The notes under the pieces: model-generated | What the model saw: the letters and a program-made list of their open reading frames with translations, nothing else | Databases searched by the model: none | Told to the model about the DNA's origin: nothing | Part shown: positions 24,359-31,406 of the stretch, piece by piece | Numbering within the stretch: position 1 is the stretch's first letter | Layout: each line of letters starts with the position of its first letter | Translations under genes and position numbers: made by a program | Virus record (IMG/VR): IMGVR_UViG_3300031746_000073 | Location: 1-37,263 of that record | DNA length: 37,263 nucleotides | From: a virus | Direction: 5' to 3' (one strand)

Positions 24359-24360
24359 TA

Positions 24361-24389
24361 TTGACAGCGATTGACACTTCTGCTATACT
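24361..24389 (+). promoter_or_regulatory. Sigma70 promoter for the early operon
   Basis: TTGACA (24361-24366) and TATACT (24384-24389) are separated by 17 bp. Transcription would start near 24395, inside operator 2, and run into the RHH gene and the accessory genes behind it. A second TTGACA at 24371 lies too close to the -10 to be used with it. Confidence 0.8.
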
Positions 24390-24396
24390 GTTTATT

Positions 24397-24413
24397 GTCA
24401 GTAAATAATTGAC
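24397..24413. promoter_or_regulatory. Operator 2, GTCAGTAAATAATTGAC
   Basis: Same half-sites as operator 1, with flanking TT and AA extending the symmetry (TTGTCA-N9-TGACAA, 24395-24415). It covers the predicted transcription start of the early promoter, so bound repressor would block it. Confidence 0.7.
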
Positions 24414-24430
24414 AAAAGACAGGAGAAAGT

Positions 24431-24670
24431 ATGGCGAGCGATGGTTTTACCACAGTACGAATTCGAAACAGCACGATTGAGCGGCTTCGCGTGATTGCCG
24501 AAAAGGGATACCGGTCGCTTGGCTCTCAGATCGATCTACTGGTGAACAATGAATATTTGCAGGTCGTTTCGGTCACCAAGTTGCCTTTTGCCGAGGCACA
24601 TGGGCAGGATATCCCGTTGGCGCTGGTGAAGCAATTGAACGAGCAGGATGTGACTGAGAGGCAGCCGTGA
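24431..24670 (+). CDS. Ribbon-helix-helix regulator
   Basis: The 79-residue product starts with FTTVRIRNSTIERLRVIAEKG and continues YRSLGSQIDLLVNNE: a strand and two helices as in Arc/MetJ proteins. The second part (residues 46-79) is an acidic tail of unknown role. Being first in the early operon and opposite the repressor, it occupies the place of a Cro-type or antirepressor gene. AGGAG precedes the ATG at a good distance. Confidence 0.75.
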   Translation: MASDGFTTVRIRNSTIERLRVIAEKGYRSLGSQIDLLVNNEYLQVVSVTKLPFAEAHGQDIPLALVKQLNEQDVTERQP

Positions 24671-24951
24671 GTGATCAGCAATCAGTCTGGACATTGACGG
24701 ATATCCAGCTACGGAATATTGCCGCGTGGGTGATCATCCGACACCGGTCGTTGAAAGCCCAGTTTGCGTGCAAACCTGAAATGTCGCACCTGGCCCAGGG
24801 TGAATCTGGGGAGGGCGGTCACGCGGGACTGCCCGTACAGGTTCATCCTGGGGCGGGCGTGACGACCCCGGCCGATTCTCCTTATCAGGCGCCAGCAGGG
24901 ATAACCTCCTTATCCCTGCTGGCCAGAACAACAACCGGCAACGCCGGTTAA
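24667..24951 (+). CDS. Small hypothetical protein, weakly supported
   Basis: The frame starts at GTG 24667 with a GTGA overlap to the RHH stop. Its first 35 residues (SVWTLTDIQLRNIAAWVIIRH) look like a real helical protein. The remaining 60 are low in structure, Gly/Pro/Thr-rich, and the last part is formed by two DNA hairpins (24891-24923 and 24933-24949). A true protein with an end altered by the hairpin insertion, or a shorter coding part, are both possible. Confidence 0.4.
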   Translation: MSDQQSVWTLTDIQLRNIAAWVIIRHRSLKAQFACKPEMSHLAQGESGEGGHAGLPVQVHPGAGVTTPADSPYQAPAGITSLSLLARTTTGNAG

Positions 24952-24995
24952 AACATCACACGCCCCCGATGCTTTGGCGGCGCGGAGGCGTGTGA
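24891..24995 (+). other. Three consecutive hairpins
   Basis: First, GCCAGCAGGGATAA (24891-24904) pairs with 24910-24923, a perfect 14-bp stem with a 5-nt loop. Second, AACCGGC (24933-24939) pairs with GCCGGTT (24943-24949). Third, TCACACGCC (24956-24964) pairs with GGCGTGTGA (24987-24995). None is followed by a T-run. They occupy the leader of the gene at 25009 and could be an RNA processing, antitermination or attenuation element. Confidence 0.65.
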
Positions 24996-25008
24996 AGAAA
25001 GATGATGT

Positions 25009-25290
25009 ATGGCCAATTCTACCACAAATTCAAAACGCCTTTGTTTCGTGGGACGCGTAGGCCCGGCCTTCAGCCTGGACGAGATCCCCGTCTCGCACGC
25101 CATCCTGGACCGCGCCAGCATACCCCGCCGGCTGCGGGGCGAAACCCTGACCCTGCCTGAGCGGATATCATATTTGATTAGCCTGCTGGAGGAAGCCCGC
25201 TCCAGGCCTGTCAAGCAGATCGTGGTAATCAGCAAGGGGGAATACGATGCCATGACTAAACGATATCAGGAAAACGAGGTAACGCCATGA
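25009..25290 (+). CDS. Hypothetical protein
   Basis: The 93-residue product is not recognised. A basic, Ser/Thr-rich start is followed by VGRVGPAFSLDEIPVSHAIL, a basic stretch IPRRLRGETLTLPERI and a helix YLISLLEEARSRP, then a strand KQIVVISKGEYDAM. It overlaps the next gene by 4 nt (ATGA) and heads a tightly coupled group reaching to 26531. Confidence 0.55.
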   Translation: MANSTTNSKRLCFVGRVGPAFSLDEIPVSHAILDRASIPRRLRGETLTLPERISYLISLLEEARSRPVKQIVVISKGEYDAMTKRYQENEVTP

Positions 25291-25646
25291 CCGGGGCAGC
25301 ATGCGGGATCGACACGGGCAGCTTATTGCCCGTTCTGGTGGCCATGTGCCTGGCGCTGCTTATTTTTGGCTTTGTCTATAACTGGCTCACTGAAAAGGCC
25401 GAGAAGACCGGCTTCATCAAAGGATATACCAGCCTGTTCGTAGTGGGTGGCGTAGCCGTCACCGTAGCAGCCACGGCAGTGGTGAGTTATGCCTTCGCCA
25501 TCATCACTGCCGTGGCGTTTATATTTTCCGGAACCCCGATGATCGTCGGCAGCATGATCCGGCACAAGCGCGAGGAGCTGCGCCAGCTCCAGCAGGCCAG
25601 AGAGGAAGCGCGCCATGGCAACTCCTCGGAAGAAGTGGCCGACTAA
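25287..25646 (+). CDS. Membrane protein with three hydrophobic segments
   Basis: The 119-residue product has hydrophobic stretches at about residues 12-32, 47-68 and 70-90, then a charged helical C terminus (RHKREELRQLQQAREEARH) probably in the cytoplasm. The function is unknown. Coupling to the lipoprotein gene further on suggests an envelope-acting group. Confidence 0.6.
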   Translation: MTGAACGIDTGSLLPVLVAMCLALLIFGFVYNWLTEKAEKTGFIKGYTSLFVVGGVAVTVAATAVVSYAFAIITAVAFIFSGTPMIVGSMIRHKREELRQLQQAREEARHGNSSEEVAD

Positions 25647-25836
25647 TTGTGAATACGCCCGCCTGGACTCGATTGCCCTGGCGGAGCAGGGCTACCGCAT
25701 CCTGGATGCCCTGCTGGACGAGTTGGACAACGCCCACCTGGTACGCCAGGTCGGACGCGCCATGAACAACCTGAAAGAAATCCGTTTTAAGTTGACCGTG
25801 TGTAAGGACGGCCAAAACAATGAGGAGACAAAATGA
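25615..25836 (+). CDS. Small helical hypothetical protein
   Basis: The 73-residue product has a basic start (MATPRKKWP) and two helices (LDSIALAEQGYRILDALLDELDN and VGRAMNNLKEIRFKL in pieces). It overlaps the membrane protein gene by 32 nt and the lipoprotein gene by 4 nt. Not recognised. Confidence 0.5.
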   Translation: MATPRKKWPTNCEYARLDSIALAEQGYRILDALLDELDNAHLVRQVGRAMNNLKEIRFKLTVCKDGQNNEETK

Positions 25837-26531
25837 AGACTCAAACCAACCCAATCCTTCGAACCGTTTTGATTTTCCTGCTTTTTGCCTTGCTGCTCTC
25901 GAGCTGCGCAGAAAAAAATGAGGGTGCGCAAGCCACCCTGCAGGCAGTTGCGAAAGCTGCCCAGGATGCCATCGAGGCACAATTGGCAGCCGGCATCGTG
26001 ATGTCGAGCCTGCCTCCCATCCTGGATGGAGAGGTATACGCCAGCCAGGTTGGCGCATCCCTATGGGCAATCGATAAGGCTATCCATGGCGCTCCCAACG
26101 CCAAGATTTACCTCCAGGAGGCCCAGAACATAGCGCTCTTCCTCTCCCCAGGCGCACGTGACGCCTCCGGAGCCAGCTATTGGTTCTGGGGCTTCATCGA
26201 CGTAAAAACCCGCTCTCTGATCGCCGTCGGCGACCAGCTCAAGCTGGGCGCCAACATCGTCAACTGCAGGACCATGTCAGACTTCATGAAAGCGGTCGAG
26301 GAAGCCGGGTTCAAGCGAGTGGAGCCGTCTACGGTGCCTACGCTGGTGGGTTTCCTGAAGATAGCAATCAAATACATGAGGCAGAATAGCACGGCAGCAA
26401 TGAATGGTGTAAGCAAACTCGGGACCTCGGTCATCGAGATCCTGGTGGTGCCAGCCGGCATGTTGACCCCTGGGAAGATTTACCCCTGGTGCCAGGAGAA
26501 TCCAGCCCGGTGCGATGGGATCAAGCAATAA
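25833..26531 (+). CDS. Phage-encoded lipoprotein, unknown function
   Basis: The 232-residue product has a lipoprotein signal: basic start, hydrophobic core (VLIFLLFALLL) and lipobox LSSC with Cys25 as acylation site. The mature part contains an Ala-rich helix (GAQATLQAVAKAAQDAIEAQ), a YWFWGF segment, and a C-terminal part with CRTMSDFM and PWCQENPARC, cysteines that might pair outside the cytoplasm. Lipoproteins in temperate phages often block superinfection, which is a reasonable guess here, not shown. No close family is recognised. Confidence 0.65.
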   Translation: MKTQTNPILRTVLIFLLFALLLSSCAEKNEGAQATLQAVAKAAQDAIEAQLAAGIVMSSLPPILDGEVYASQVGASLWAIDKAIHGAPNAKIYLQEAQNIALFLSPGARDASGASYWFWGFIDVKTRSLIAVGDQLKLGANIVNCRTMSDFMKAVEEAGFKRVEPSTVPTLVGFLKIAIKYMRQNSTAAMNGVSKLGTSVIEILVVPAGMLTPGKIYPWCQENPARCDGIKQ

Positions 26532-26537
26532 GAAATT

Positions 26538-26564
26538 ATCCTGTCTATCCTGTTCATCCCTGTT
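26538..26564 (+). repeat. Three 9-bp near-copies of ATCCTGTTC
   Basis: ATCCTGTCT, ATCCTGTTC and ATCCCTGTT follow each other directly in the gap between the lipoprotein gene and the next small gene, ending just before an AGGAGG ribosome site. Similar short repeats occur between genes in many bacteria; significance here is unclear. Confidence 0.5.
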
Positions 26565-26575
26565 AGGAGGTATCT

Positions 26576-26824
26576 ATGTTCGGACTCGGTTTCCGTCTAA
26601 AGGTGAAATTCTGGCAGCTCGCCATACGAGCATCGGTATTTATCCTTCGGGTTTCGGTCCTAATATTCTGCGGATCGAGGTGGTTGAAGAAAGCCATCGA
26701 GGCTCAGGCCGCCAAATCGGTGGGACTGATCGGAGGCGGAGCCATGCTGGTGGCTCGGGACGGCGAGATTATGAGCAGCTATCTGCAAACTATCGATGAT
26801 AAAACGGCCTTTGGGCCAAATTAA
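26576..26824 (+). CDS. Small basic membrane-associated protein
   Basis: The 82-residue product has a basic amphipathic N-terminal half with a hydrophobic stretch (LAIRASVFILRVSVLIFCG) followed by Arg/Lys and a Gly-rich segment (KSVGLIGGGAMLVARDG). AGGAGG at 26565-26570 supports the ATG. Function unknown; neighbours suggest the envelope group ends here. Confidence 0.55.
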   Translation: MFGLGFRLKVKFWQLAIRASVFILRVSVLIFCGSRWLKKAIEAQAAKSVGLIGGGAMLVARDGEIMSSYLQTIDDKTAFGPN

Positions 26825-26838
26825 AGAAAGGAGCTTAT

Positions 26839-27069
26839 ATGGCAAAGGGAGTCGTATTTCCTGCAATGAATGCCGAGGAGGAAGCAAAGCTGAAACGATT
26901 GCTAAAGACCATCGGCGAGTTCATGGGTGATGGAATCGAGACGGAAGCTGTAGTTGTCACGAAAGCGAACGTGCCGGATGACCGCGCGGATATGGTCACT
27001 GTCTTGAACAAGATAGCCTATGGACTGAAACGACCTGCCAAACCGGTACAACCTGGCAAGGTCGAATGA
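26839..27069 (+). CDS. Small hypothetical protein
   Basis: The 76-residue product has a helical start (MNAEEEAKLKRLLKTIGEFMGDGI), a strand EAVVVTKANV and a basic end (YGLKRPAKPVQPGK). AAAGGAGC precedes the ATG. Not recognised. Confidence 0.5.
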   Translation: MAKGVVFPAMNAEEEAKLKRLLKTIGEFMGDGIETEAVVVTKANVPDDRADMVTVLNKIAYGLKRPAKPVQPGKVE

Positions 27070-27076
27070 TCTCACC

Positions 27077-27112
27077 CCTGCCTGCAGGCGTATACCATCG
27101 CCTGCAGGCAGG
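27077..27112. other. 14-bp inverted repeat between small genes
   Basis: CCTGCCTGCAGGCG (27077-27090) and CGCCTGCAGGCAGG (27099-27112) form a perfect stem with an 8-nt loop TATACCAT. Each arm itself contains the palindrome CCTGCAGG. No T-run follows. It lies 12 bp before the next ATG and could be an RNA control hairpin or a protein-binding site. Confidence 0.6.
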
Positions 27113-27124
27113 CGGAGAAAACTA

Positions 27125-27511
27125 ATGAGTGACGAACCCGTCAAGAAATCCAAGCCTCGGAACCAGCCTCAGCCGGTAAAGAAACGCGGCCGGCCCAGAA
27201 AAGAGACCTTCGAGGTGCCGGCGCCTGAAGTTGATGCAGATAATCCGCCATCTTACGAGGGAGAATTACGCACATTAAAACAATTGGATATTATTGAATA
27301 TAACAGGCGTGCGGAAAGCGACTTCGTTTATATCGTCCGAAATTTATTGGCGGTCCATCCAGCCATGCGAGTACGTGAGGTATGCATCGAAACTGCTGCC
27401 AGGCTGGATTGTTCTATCCAAACCACCAAGAATTATTTATTGAAACACACTGCAAGTATTTCCGAATTTTCGATAGAAAAAGGCTGGGTTAGTGAGCGAA
27501 AAAAGAAATAA
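27125..27511 (+). CDS. AT-hook DNA-binding protein
   Basis: The 128-residue product has a basic N terminus with an AT-hook core (KKRGRPRKE, residues 19-27), an acidic linker, and a helical C-terminal domain (YIVRNLLAVHPAMRVREVCIETAARLD in two helices, then CSIQTTKNYLLKH) that looks like a helix-turn-helix. It is a candidate transcription or replication factor. It is followed by a small hairpin and an AT-rich gap. Confidence 0.6.
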   Translation: MSDEPVKKSKPRNQPQPVKKRGRPRKETFEVPAPEVDADNPPSYEGELRTLKQLDIIEYNRRAESDFVYIVRNLLAVHPAMRVREVCIETAARLDCSIQTTKNYLLKHTASISEFSIEKGWVSERKKK

Positions 27512-27611
27512 ATGAGCGCTATTCGAAGCGCCTTCTATTTAATAATAATTTATTTTTTTTTATTTTTATTTTGTTTTTGTTTTTGAGAAATATAAAATCC
27601 GGAAGGTTTCC
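27512..27611. other. AT-rich gap with weak terminator
   Basis: A short stem GCGCT/AGCGC (27516-27520 with 27527-27531) is followed by T-rich sequence, a possible weak terminator. The run 27532-27600 is almost all A and T, an exception in this genome, and could ease strand opening or be a binding region for the AT-hook protein. A TATAAA at about 27590 may be part of a promoter but lacks a clear -35. Confidence 0.4.
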
Positions 27612-27836
27612 ATGATCAGCGATGAAGAGCTGAAGAAAATTCAAAGATACTCTCAGAGGGCCATCGAGGATGGACGGAAGGGGATGGCTATAACGCTGGC
27701 CATGGATCCGGCGGTGATGTTTGCCATAGCCGGGGAGCTGCTAAGGTGGCGCAAAATGTCAAGAGCGATCGAGCAGTACACCGCGGTGGACGGAGGCAGC
27801 GAACGAACCACGGAGGCAGCACATGAGCGAGGGTGA
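27612..27836 (+). CDS. Small hypothetical protein
   Basis: The 74-residue product is helical (DEELKKIQRYSQRAIEDG, then ITLAMDPAVMFAIAGELLRWRKM). GGAAGG precedes the ATG. It overlaps the next gene by 14 nt. Not recognised. Confidence 0.55.
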   Translation: MISDEELKKIQRYSQRAIEDGRKGMAITLAMDPAVMFAIAGELLRWRKMSRAIEQYTAVDGGSERTTEAAHERG

Positions 27837-28377
27837 GATCGGGAGCCGGATCTATACCATCCGCTGGAACGATCTGGGCAAGTACCTGAAACGGGGGATG
27901 CAGGTGGTCAGCGTAATGCCCGGACCGGGAGCCGAAACGACCATGCTGGCTGTGCTGCCCAATGAGCTGGTCGCCGACCTGGAGAAGAACCGAAAGGTCA
28001 AGGGCAAGGGCAAGCCCAGCCTGAGGGCGATCCTGGTTGAGCTGGCCGGGTGGGCCTCGTTCAGGCCTGGGGACATACGGCGGGCGGTGCTGTCCGGAGG
28101 GCTGGGGATCGATGTGATCTGCGGGATCGACGGCATGTGGCGGCTGCAGATCTGGCGGGAGGGCGTCGAGCCATCCCTGAGGGAGTGGCAAACCGTGCTG
28201 AAGTCCTGGCCTTCACCGCTGCCGGAAGTGACCTATAAACATTTCGACCATAACCAGCGGAAGTACCTCCGCGGTGAATGGAAGGTGACCGATGAACAAA
28301 CAGATATACCTGGTATGCCTGCTGCCCAGGAGGGAACACTGGACAGCACTGACGAGCCCGCTTCTGCCAACGGATGA
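27823..28377 (+). CDS. Hypothetical protein
   Basis: The 184-residue product has a beta-rich first third (IGSRIYTIRWNDLG, GMQVVSVMPG, TTMLAVLP), a basic linker (KNRKVKGKGKP), a helix-containing middle with FRPGDIRRAVLSGGLG and an acidic disordered tail. It overlaps the following small gene by 86 nt, which is unusually long; its final 28 residues may be nonessential. Not recognised. Confidence 0.5.
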   Translation: MSEGEIGSRIYTIRWNDLGKYLKRGMQVVSVMPGPGAETTMLAVLPNELVADLEKNRKVKGKGKPSLRAILVELAGWASFRPGDIRRAVLSGGLGIDVICGIDGMWRLQIWREGVEPSLREWQTVLKSWPSPLPEVTYKHFDHNQRKYLRGEWKVTDEQTDIPGMPAAQEGTLDSTDEPASANG

Positions 28378-28501
28378 GATCGCCATATTTCGCAAGCGAC
28401 CGGGTGAAACGGCTAACCCTCGGCTGTATCGACATTACGATTATCTGCCAGGCCTGCGCTACCAGCGCCTGCTGCGCATCATCGGGCGGAGGGAGCTATG
28501 A
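28292..28501 (+). CDS. Small basic hypothetical protein
   Basis: The 69-residue product (MNKQIYLVCLLPRREHW...YQRLLRIIGRREL) is supported by a GGAAGGTG ribosome site before ATG 28292 and by its ATGA coupling to the next gene at 28498. It overlaps the previous gene by 86 nt in another frame; that one of the two ends differently is possible. Not recognised. Confidence 0.45.
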   Translation: MNKQIYLVCLLPRREHWTALTSPLLPTDEIAIFRKRPGETANPRLYRHYDYLPGLRYQRLLRIIGRREL

Positions 28502-28716
28502 CCAAATGCGCGTGGTGCGGATGCATGGTCGATGACCGCAAGGCGGATGTGGACGGCAATCACCTGAACTTTACCGACTGCATCGGGGCGCTGAAGAGCA
28601 AAGTCCAGGCGCTTACCCAGGAGCTGATCGACGAGCGGGTGATCACGGCCTCGCTGACCGATCGCCTGGAGATCTGCCGCATCTGCCCGCTGGCGGATGA
28701 AGAACCAAGTCAATAA
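28498..28716 (+). CDS. Small protein with CxxC pairs
   Basis: The 72-residue product begins MTKCAWCGCMVDD and ends EICRICPLADEE, with a helix between. The two CxxC pairs suggest a small zinc-binding protein. It lies 30 bp upstream of the parB-like gene and may belong to the same transcript. Not recognised. Confidence 0.5.
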   Translation: MTKCAWCGCMVDDRKADVDGNHLNFTDCIGALKSKVQALTQELIDERVITASLTDRLEICRICPLADEEPSQ

Positions 28717-28745
28717 ATTCATACATAGGAAATTGGAGAGATACA

Positions 28746-30056
28746 ATGGAAATCGAAGAAACAAAATTCGCAACGGAAATCATCACGATACCCATCGCAG
28801 AAATCAAATCCAACCCTCGCCAGCCGCGGAGCCTCTTCGATGCTGCCGAGATGGCCAGCCTGGTGGAGTCGGTCAAGCAGTATGGCATCCTCCAGCCGCT
28901 GATGGTCACGATAGCGGATGGTGGAATATATGTTCTAATCGCGGGAGAAAGGCGCCTGCGGGCGGCCAGGGAAGCAGGCCTGGAAGAAGTGCCGGCGGTG
29001 ATCTGCCCGGAGGCCTCCGAACGGGAGATGCTCGAGCTGGCGCTGATCGAGAACGTGCAGCGCACCGACCTGAACCCGCTGGAGAAGGCGCGTGCATACC
29101 AGCAGCTCATCGATGAATTCAGACTGACGCATGACGATATAGCCGGGCGGGTTGGCCAGCACCGCAGCACGGTAAGCAACACCCTGCGCCTGCTCAAGTT
29201 GCCGGATGGTATCCAGAAATCCCTGCTCAGCGGCTCGATCAGCGAGCGCCAGGCTGCGGCCTTGCTGGCGCTGTACGACCTGCCCCTACCGCTGCGCAAG
29301 CGCGCGGAGGAATACAACTACGATCCCAGCCTGAAACCTTCGAACGTCGAGGAGAAAGTCAGTCACGGGGCATCCTCCGATTACGTGCGGGACACCATCA
29401 GCCGCATGCTGCTGGCATTTGGAAAGCGGTTGATCTGGAACCCTAACACTGCCTTCGCCGTGCCACCGGAAATGCCCTCCTTATGTGCGGATTGCGGGAT
29501 GCTGATCTACCGCAGCGGTGATAACCTGTGCGGGGAGGAGTTGTGTTTCCAGGTGCGCCTGAACGCCTACAACCGCCAGCGCCTGCCGCTGCCGGAGCCG
29601 ACCCCCACACCGGCGCCGGCGCCCGCTCCACGAGTAAATGTGGAGATCAAGCATTTTAATACTGCTCCTTCAGAGCCGGAAGAAGAAGATATTGAGCCAG
29701 ACACGGAGATCCCCCCAACCAGGCCGGTCATGGGATACAGCACGGTCACCGAGCCGGAACCGGAATCTACGCCCATAGAGGCGCAAGATATGGCGGCTCC
29801 ACCTGCCCCCGCTGCGCCGGTCACCCTGGTTACGGCGCCCCCTCCCGCTGCACCCGACTGGGAGCACGCCACCCTGCTGGTCACCATCACCTATATGCCA
29901 GCCGATGGCAATCCGGACGGCCGGAACGTGTGGGTGGGTTTGCGCGCCAACAACAGCGCCCCGGCGATTCGCATGTGCCGGGAGAAAGAAACGCTGCTGC
30001 CCGGCTACCTGGCCGGTCTGCTGCTCGACATGGAAACCAAATTCAAGGAGACCTGA
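28746..30056 (+). CDS. ParB-like protein of a PRTRC-type cassette
   Basis: The 436-residue protein has a ParB N-terminal CTP/DNA-clamp domain (residues about 12-110): NPRQPRS, GILQPLMV, AGERRLRAAR and ENVQRTDLNPLEKA, then a helix-turn-helix (LTHDDIAGRVGQHRSTVSNTLRLLKLP). A Cys cluster (CADCG, LCGEELC; about 252-273) may bind zinc. After a Pro/Ala-rich linker the last 65 residues form a separate small domain (LLVTITYMP, NVWVGLRAN) that resembles PRTRC protein E in pattern. No ParA is present. It stands first in the coupled run with the ubiquitin-like genes, as the cassette name implies. Confidence 0.9.
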   Translation: MEIEETKFATEIITIPIAEIKSNPRQPRSLFDAAEMASLVESVKQYGILQPLMVTIADGGIYVLIAGERRLRAAREAGLEEVPAVICPEASEREMLELALIENVQRTDLNPLEKARAYQQLIDEFRLTHDDIAGRVGQHRSTVSNTLRLLKLPDGIQKSLLSGSISERQAAALLALYDLPLPLRKRAEEYNYDPSLKPSNVEEKVSHGASSDYVRDTISRMLLAFGKRLIWNPNTAFAVPPEMPSLCADCGMLIYRSGDNLCGEELCFQVRLNAYNRQRLPLPEPTPTPAPAPAPRVNVEIKHFNTAPSEPEEEDIEPDTEIPPTRPVMGYSTVTEPEPESTPIEAQDMAAPPAPAAPVTLVTAPPPAAPDWEHATLLVTITYMPADGNPDGRNVWVGLRANNSAPAIRMCREKETLLPGYLAGLLLDMETKFKET

Positions 30057-30057
30057 A

Positions 30058-30483
30058 ATGTACACAGTCACCATCGAAGGGCAAAAGATTCCGTTACCTG
30101 ACGAGATCGGATCGGATGATGCCAAAGTGCGCCAGGCCCTGGCGCCATACTTCCCGGATGCAGCCAATGCGCTGATCACCCGCACAGTGAAAGACGGCGA
30201 GACCACCATCAACGTGGTCAAGAAAGCGGGCACCAAGGGTTTACATGCAGGCCTGCAGATGCTCCAGGCCTGCACAGGCGGCAAGAACCCGGCAGTGGCG
30301 CTGTATGAGGAGATCAAAGCCAATCCAGAGCCGCTCAGCCCCGAGCAGCTCCTGGTGATGGACAGCCGCATCGAGCAGGCTCTGGACGAGGGCAAGAAGC
30401 AGCGGGATGCCGTGGCGCATGCCGCCAAGCGGCTGATCCGAGCCCGCCCCCAGCCTGCGGAGGCGGTCGTACAGGGATTTTGA
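30058..30483 (+). CDS. Ubiquitin-like protein (PRTRC_C-like) with C-terminal extension
   Basis: The 141-residue product has a beta-grasp-like first part: YTVTIEGQKIPLPD, then a helix DAKVRQALAPYFPDAANA and a strand INVVKKAGTKG ending at Gly61. PRTRC protein C (Prok_Ub) of about 65-70 aa normally ends in this G-T-K-G. Here 80 more residues follow, mostly helical (EPLSPEQLLVMDSRIEQAL and AVAHAAKRLIRARP). If Gly61 is the conjugating residue, the extension must be cleaved, a natural task for the JAB protein encoded downstream. The ATG is 1 bp after the parB stop. Confidence 0.75.
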   Translation: MYTVTIEGQKIPLPDEIGSDDAKVRQALAPYFPDAANALITRTVKDGETTINVVKKAGTKGLHAGLQMLQACTGGKNPAVALYEEIKANPEPLSPEQLLVMDSRIEQALDEGKKQRDAVAHAAKRLIRARPQPAEAVVQGF

Positions 30484-31406
30484 TGAAACTCACATTCGAT
30501 CAGGTCAGGCAGGAGCTGGACGGCCTGCGCCAGGTCAGTTACGTAGAGGCCGAGTCGCTCCTCGAGCGCGCCCAGGCGACCACCACCCACGCCTCGCTGG
30601 TGGCTGCATACGCCCCCCAACACCTGGGGGAAATCCGCGGCGTGAGCCTGCTCGAAGAGCCTGGGACGGATATGAACCCCCTGGAAGAGATTGTCTATAA
30701 TGTGCTATCCAGCCTGTTCCCCTGTAACGTCGATTCGCTGTTTCAGGAAATTCTGGACGGCGAGGCTGTACCCGGCCTGATCATCGATCCCGTGTTCAAT
30801 TTCAGCAGTGAAGAATTCGGCGATATGGTCATGGATCCGGAGAATTTCGGCAGCAGCGAATTGAGCAGCCTGCTGATCTTCGTGCGCTACCTGGGTCTCG
30901 TTATCGATGCGCCCTATTTCGAGCTGGCTGCTAAGTATTTCGGCTGGCCGGTGGATGCCCCGGAATGCTGCACGACCGCGGAGAGTATCGATACGGTAGA
31001 TATGCCACGTTTCTATGCCCTGCTCCAGGAGCACAGCCTGGACGAATTCATGCTGCCTTTCCAATGCAGCGCTCAGGAAACCGGCAATATCTTCCTGGAC
31101 TGGACGCTGGATGAAGCCTATAACGAATACATCCCTTACAGCATGGCATCCATCCGCGATCTGGTCCATGAATGGGAGTCGGCGCGGCCGCGGGTCGAGC
31201 AGATGAAGGCTGCCGCAGGACGGTTCCAAAAGGACCGCTGGATCGCTTCCAGGATTATCGAGCTGTGGGATCGATGCATCCGCTACAAAGATGGGCGAGT
31301 GCCGCGCACCCTGGTCGAGATGTGGGGCATTGATGCGGATGGGGATGTCGAGGTGGTAGCGGATGAATTCTACGGACCGGTAGGCGTGGAGGAAGCCGAT
31401 GATTGA
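30483..31406 (+). CDS. Acidic protein of the cassette, possible PRTRC_F equivalent
   Basis: The 307-residue product is acidic and helical, with VSLLEEPGTDMNPLEEIVYNVL, repeated Phe/Ser/Glu segments (FNFSSEEFGDMV), CCTTAESIDTVDMPRFYALL and a more basic C-terminal part (GRFQKDRWIASRIIELWDRC). I cannot match a motif with certainty. Size and position between Ubl and E2 genes fit PRTRC protein F, a conserved part of such cassettes with unknown role. Start and previous stop share a base (TGATG). Confidence 0.55.
   Translation: MKLTFDQVRQELDGLRQVSYVEAESLLERAQATTTHASLVAAYAPQHLGEIRGVSLLEEPGTDMNPLEEIVYNVLSSLFPCNVDSLFQEILDGEAVPGLIIDPVFNFSSEEFGDMVMDPENFGSSELSSLLIFVRYLGLVIDAPYFELAAKYFGWPVDAPECCTTAESIDTVDMPRFYALLQEHSLDEFMLPFQCSAQETGNIFLDWTLDEAYNEYIPYSMASIRDLVHEWESARPRVEQMKAAAGRFQKDRWIASRIIELWDRCIRYKDGRVPRTLVEMWGIDADGDVEVVADEFYGPVGVEEADD

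Noticed and set aside
26515-26799. Overlapping plus-strand frame MGSSNKKLSCLSC...
   Set aside because: It conflicts with the gene at 26576, which has a strong AGGAGG site; the translation crosses the ATCCTGT repeats and looks random.
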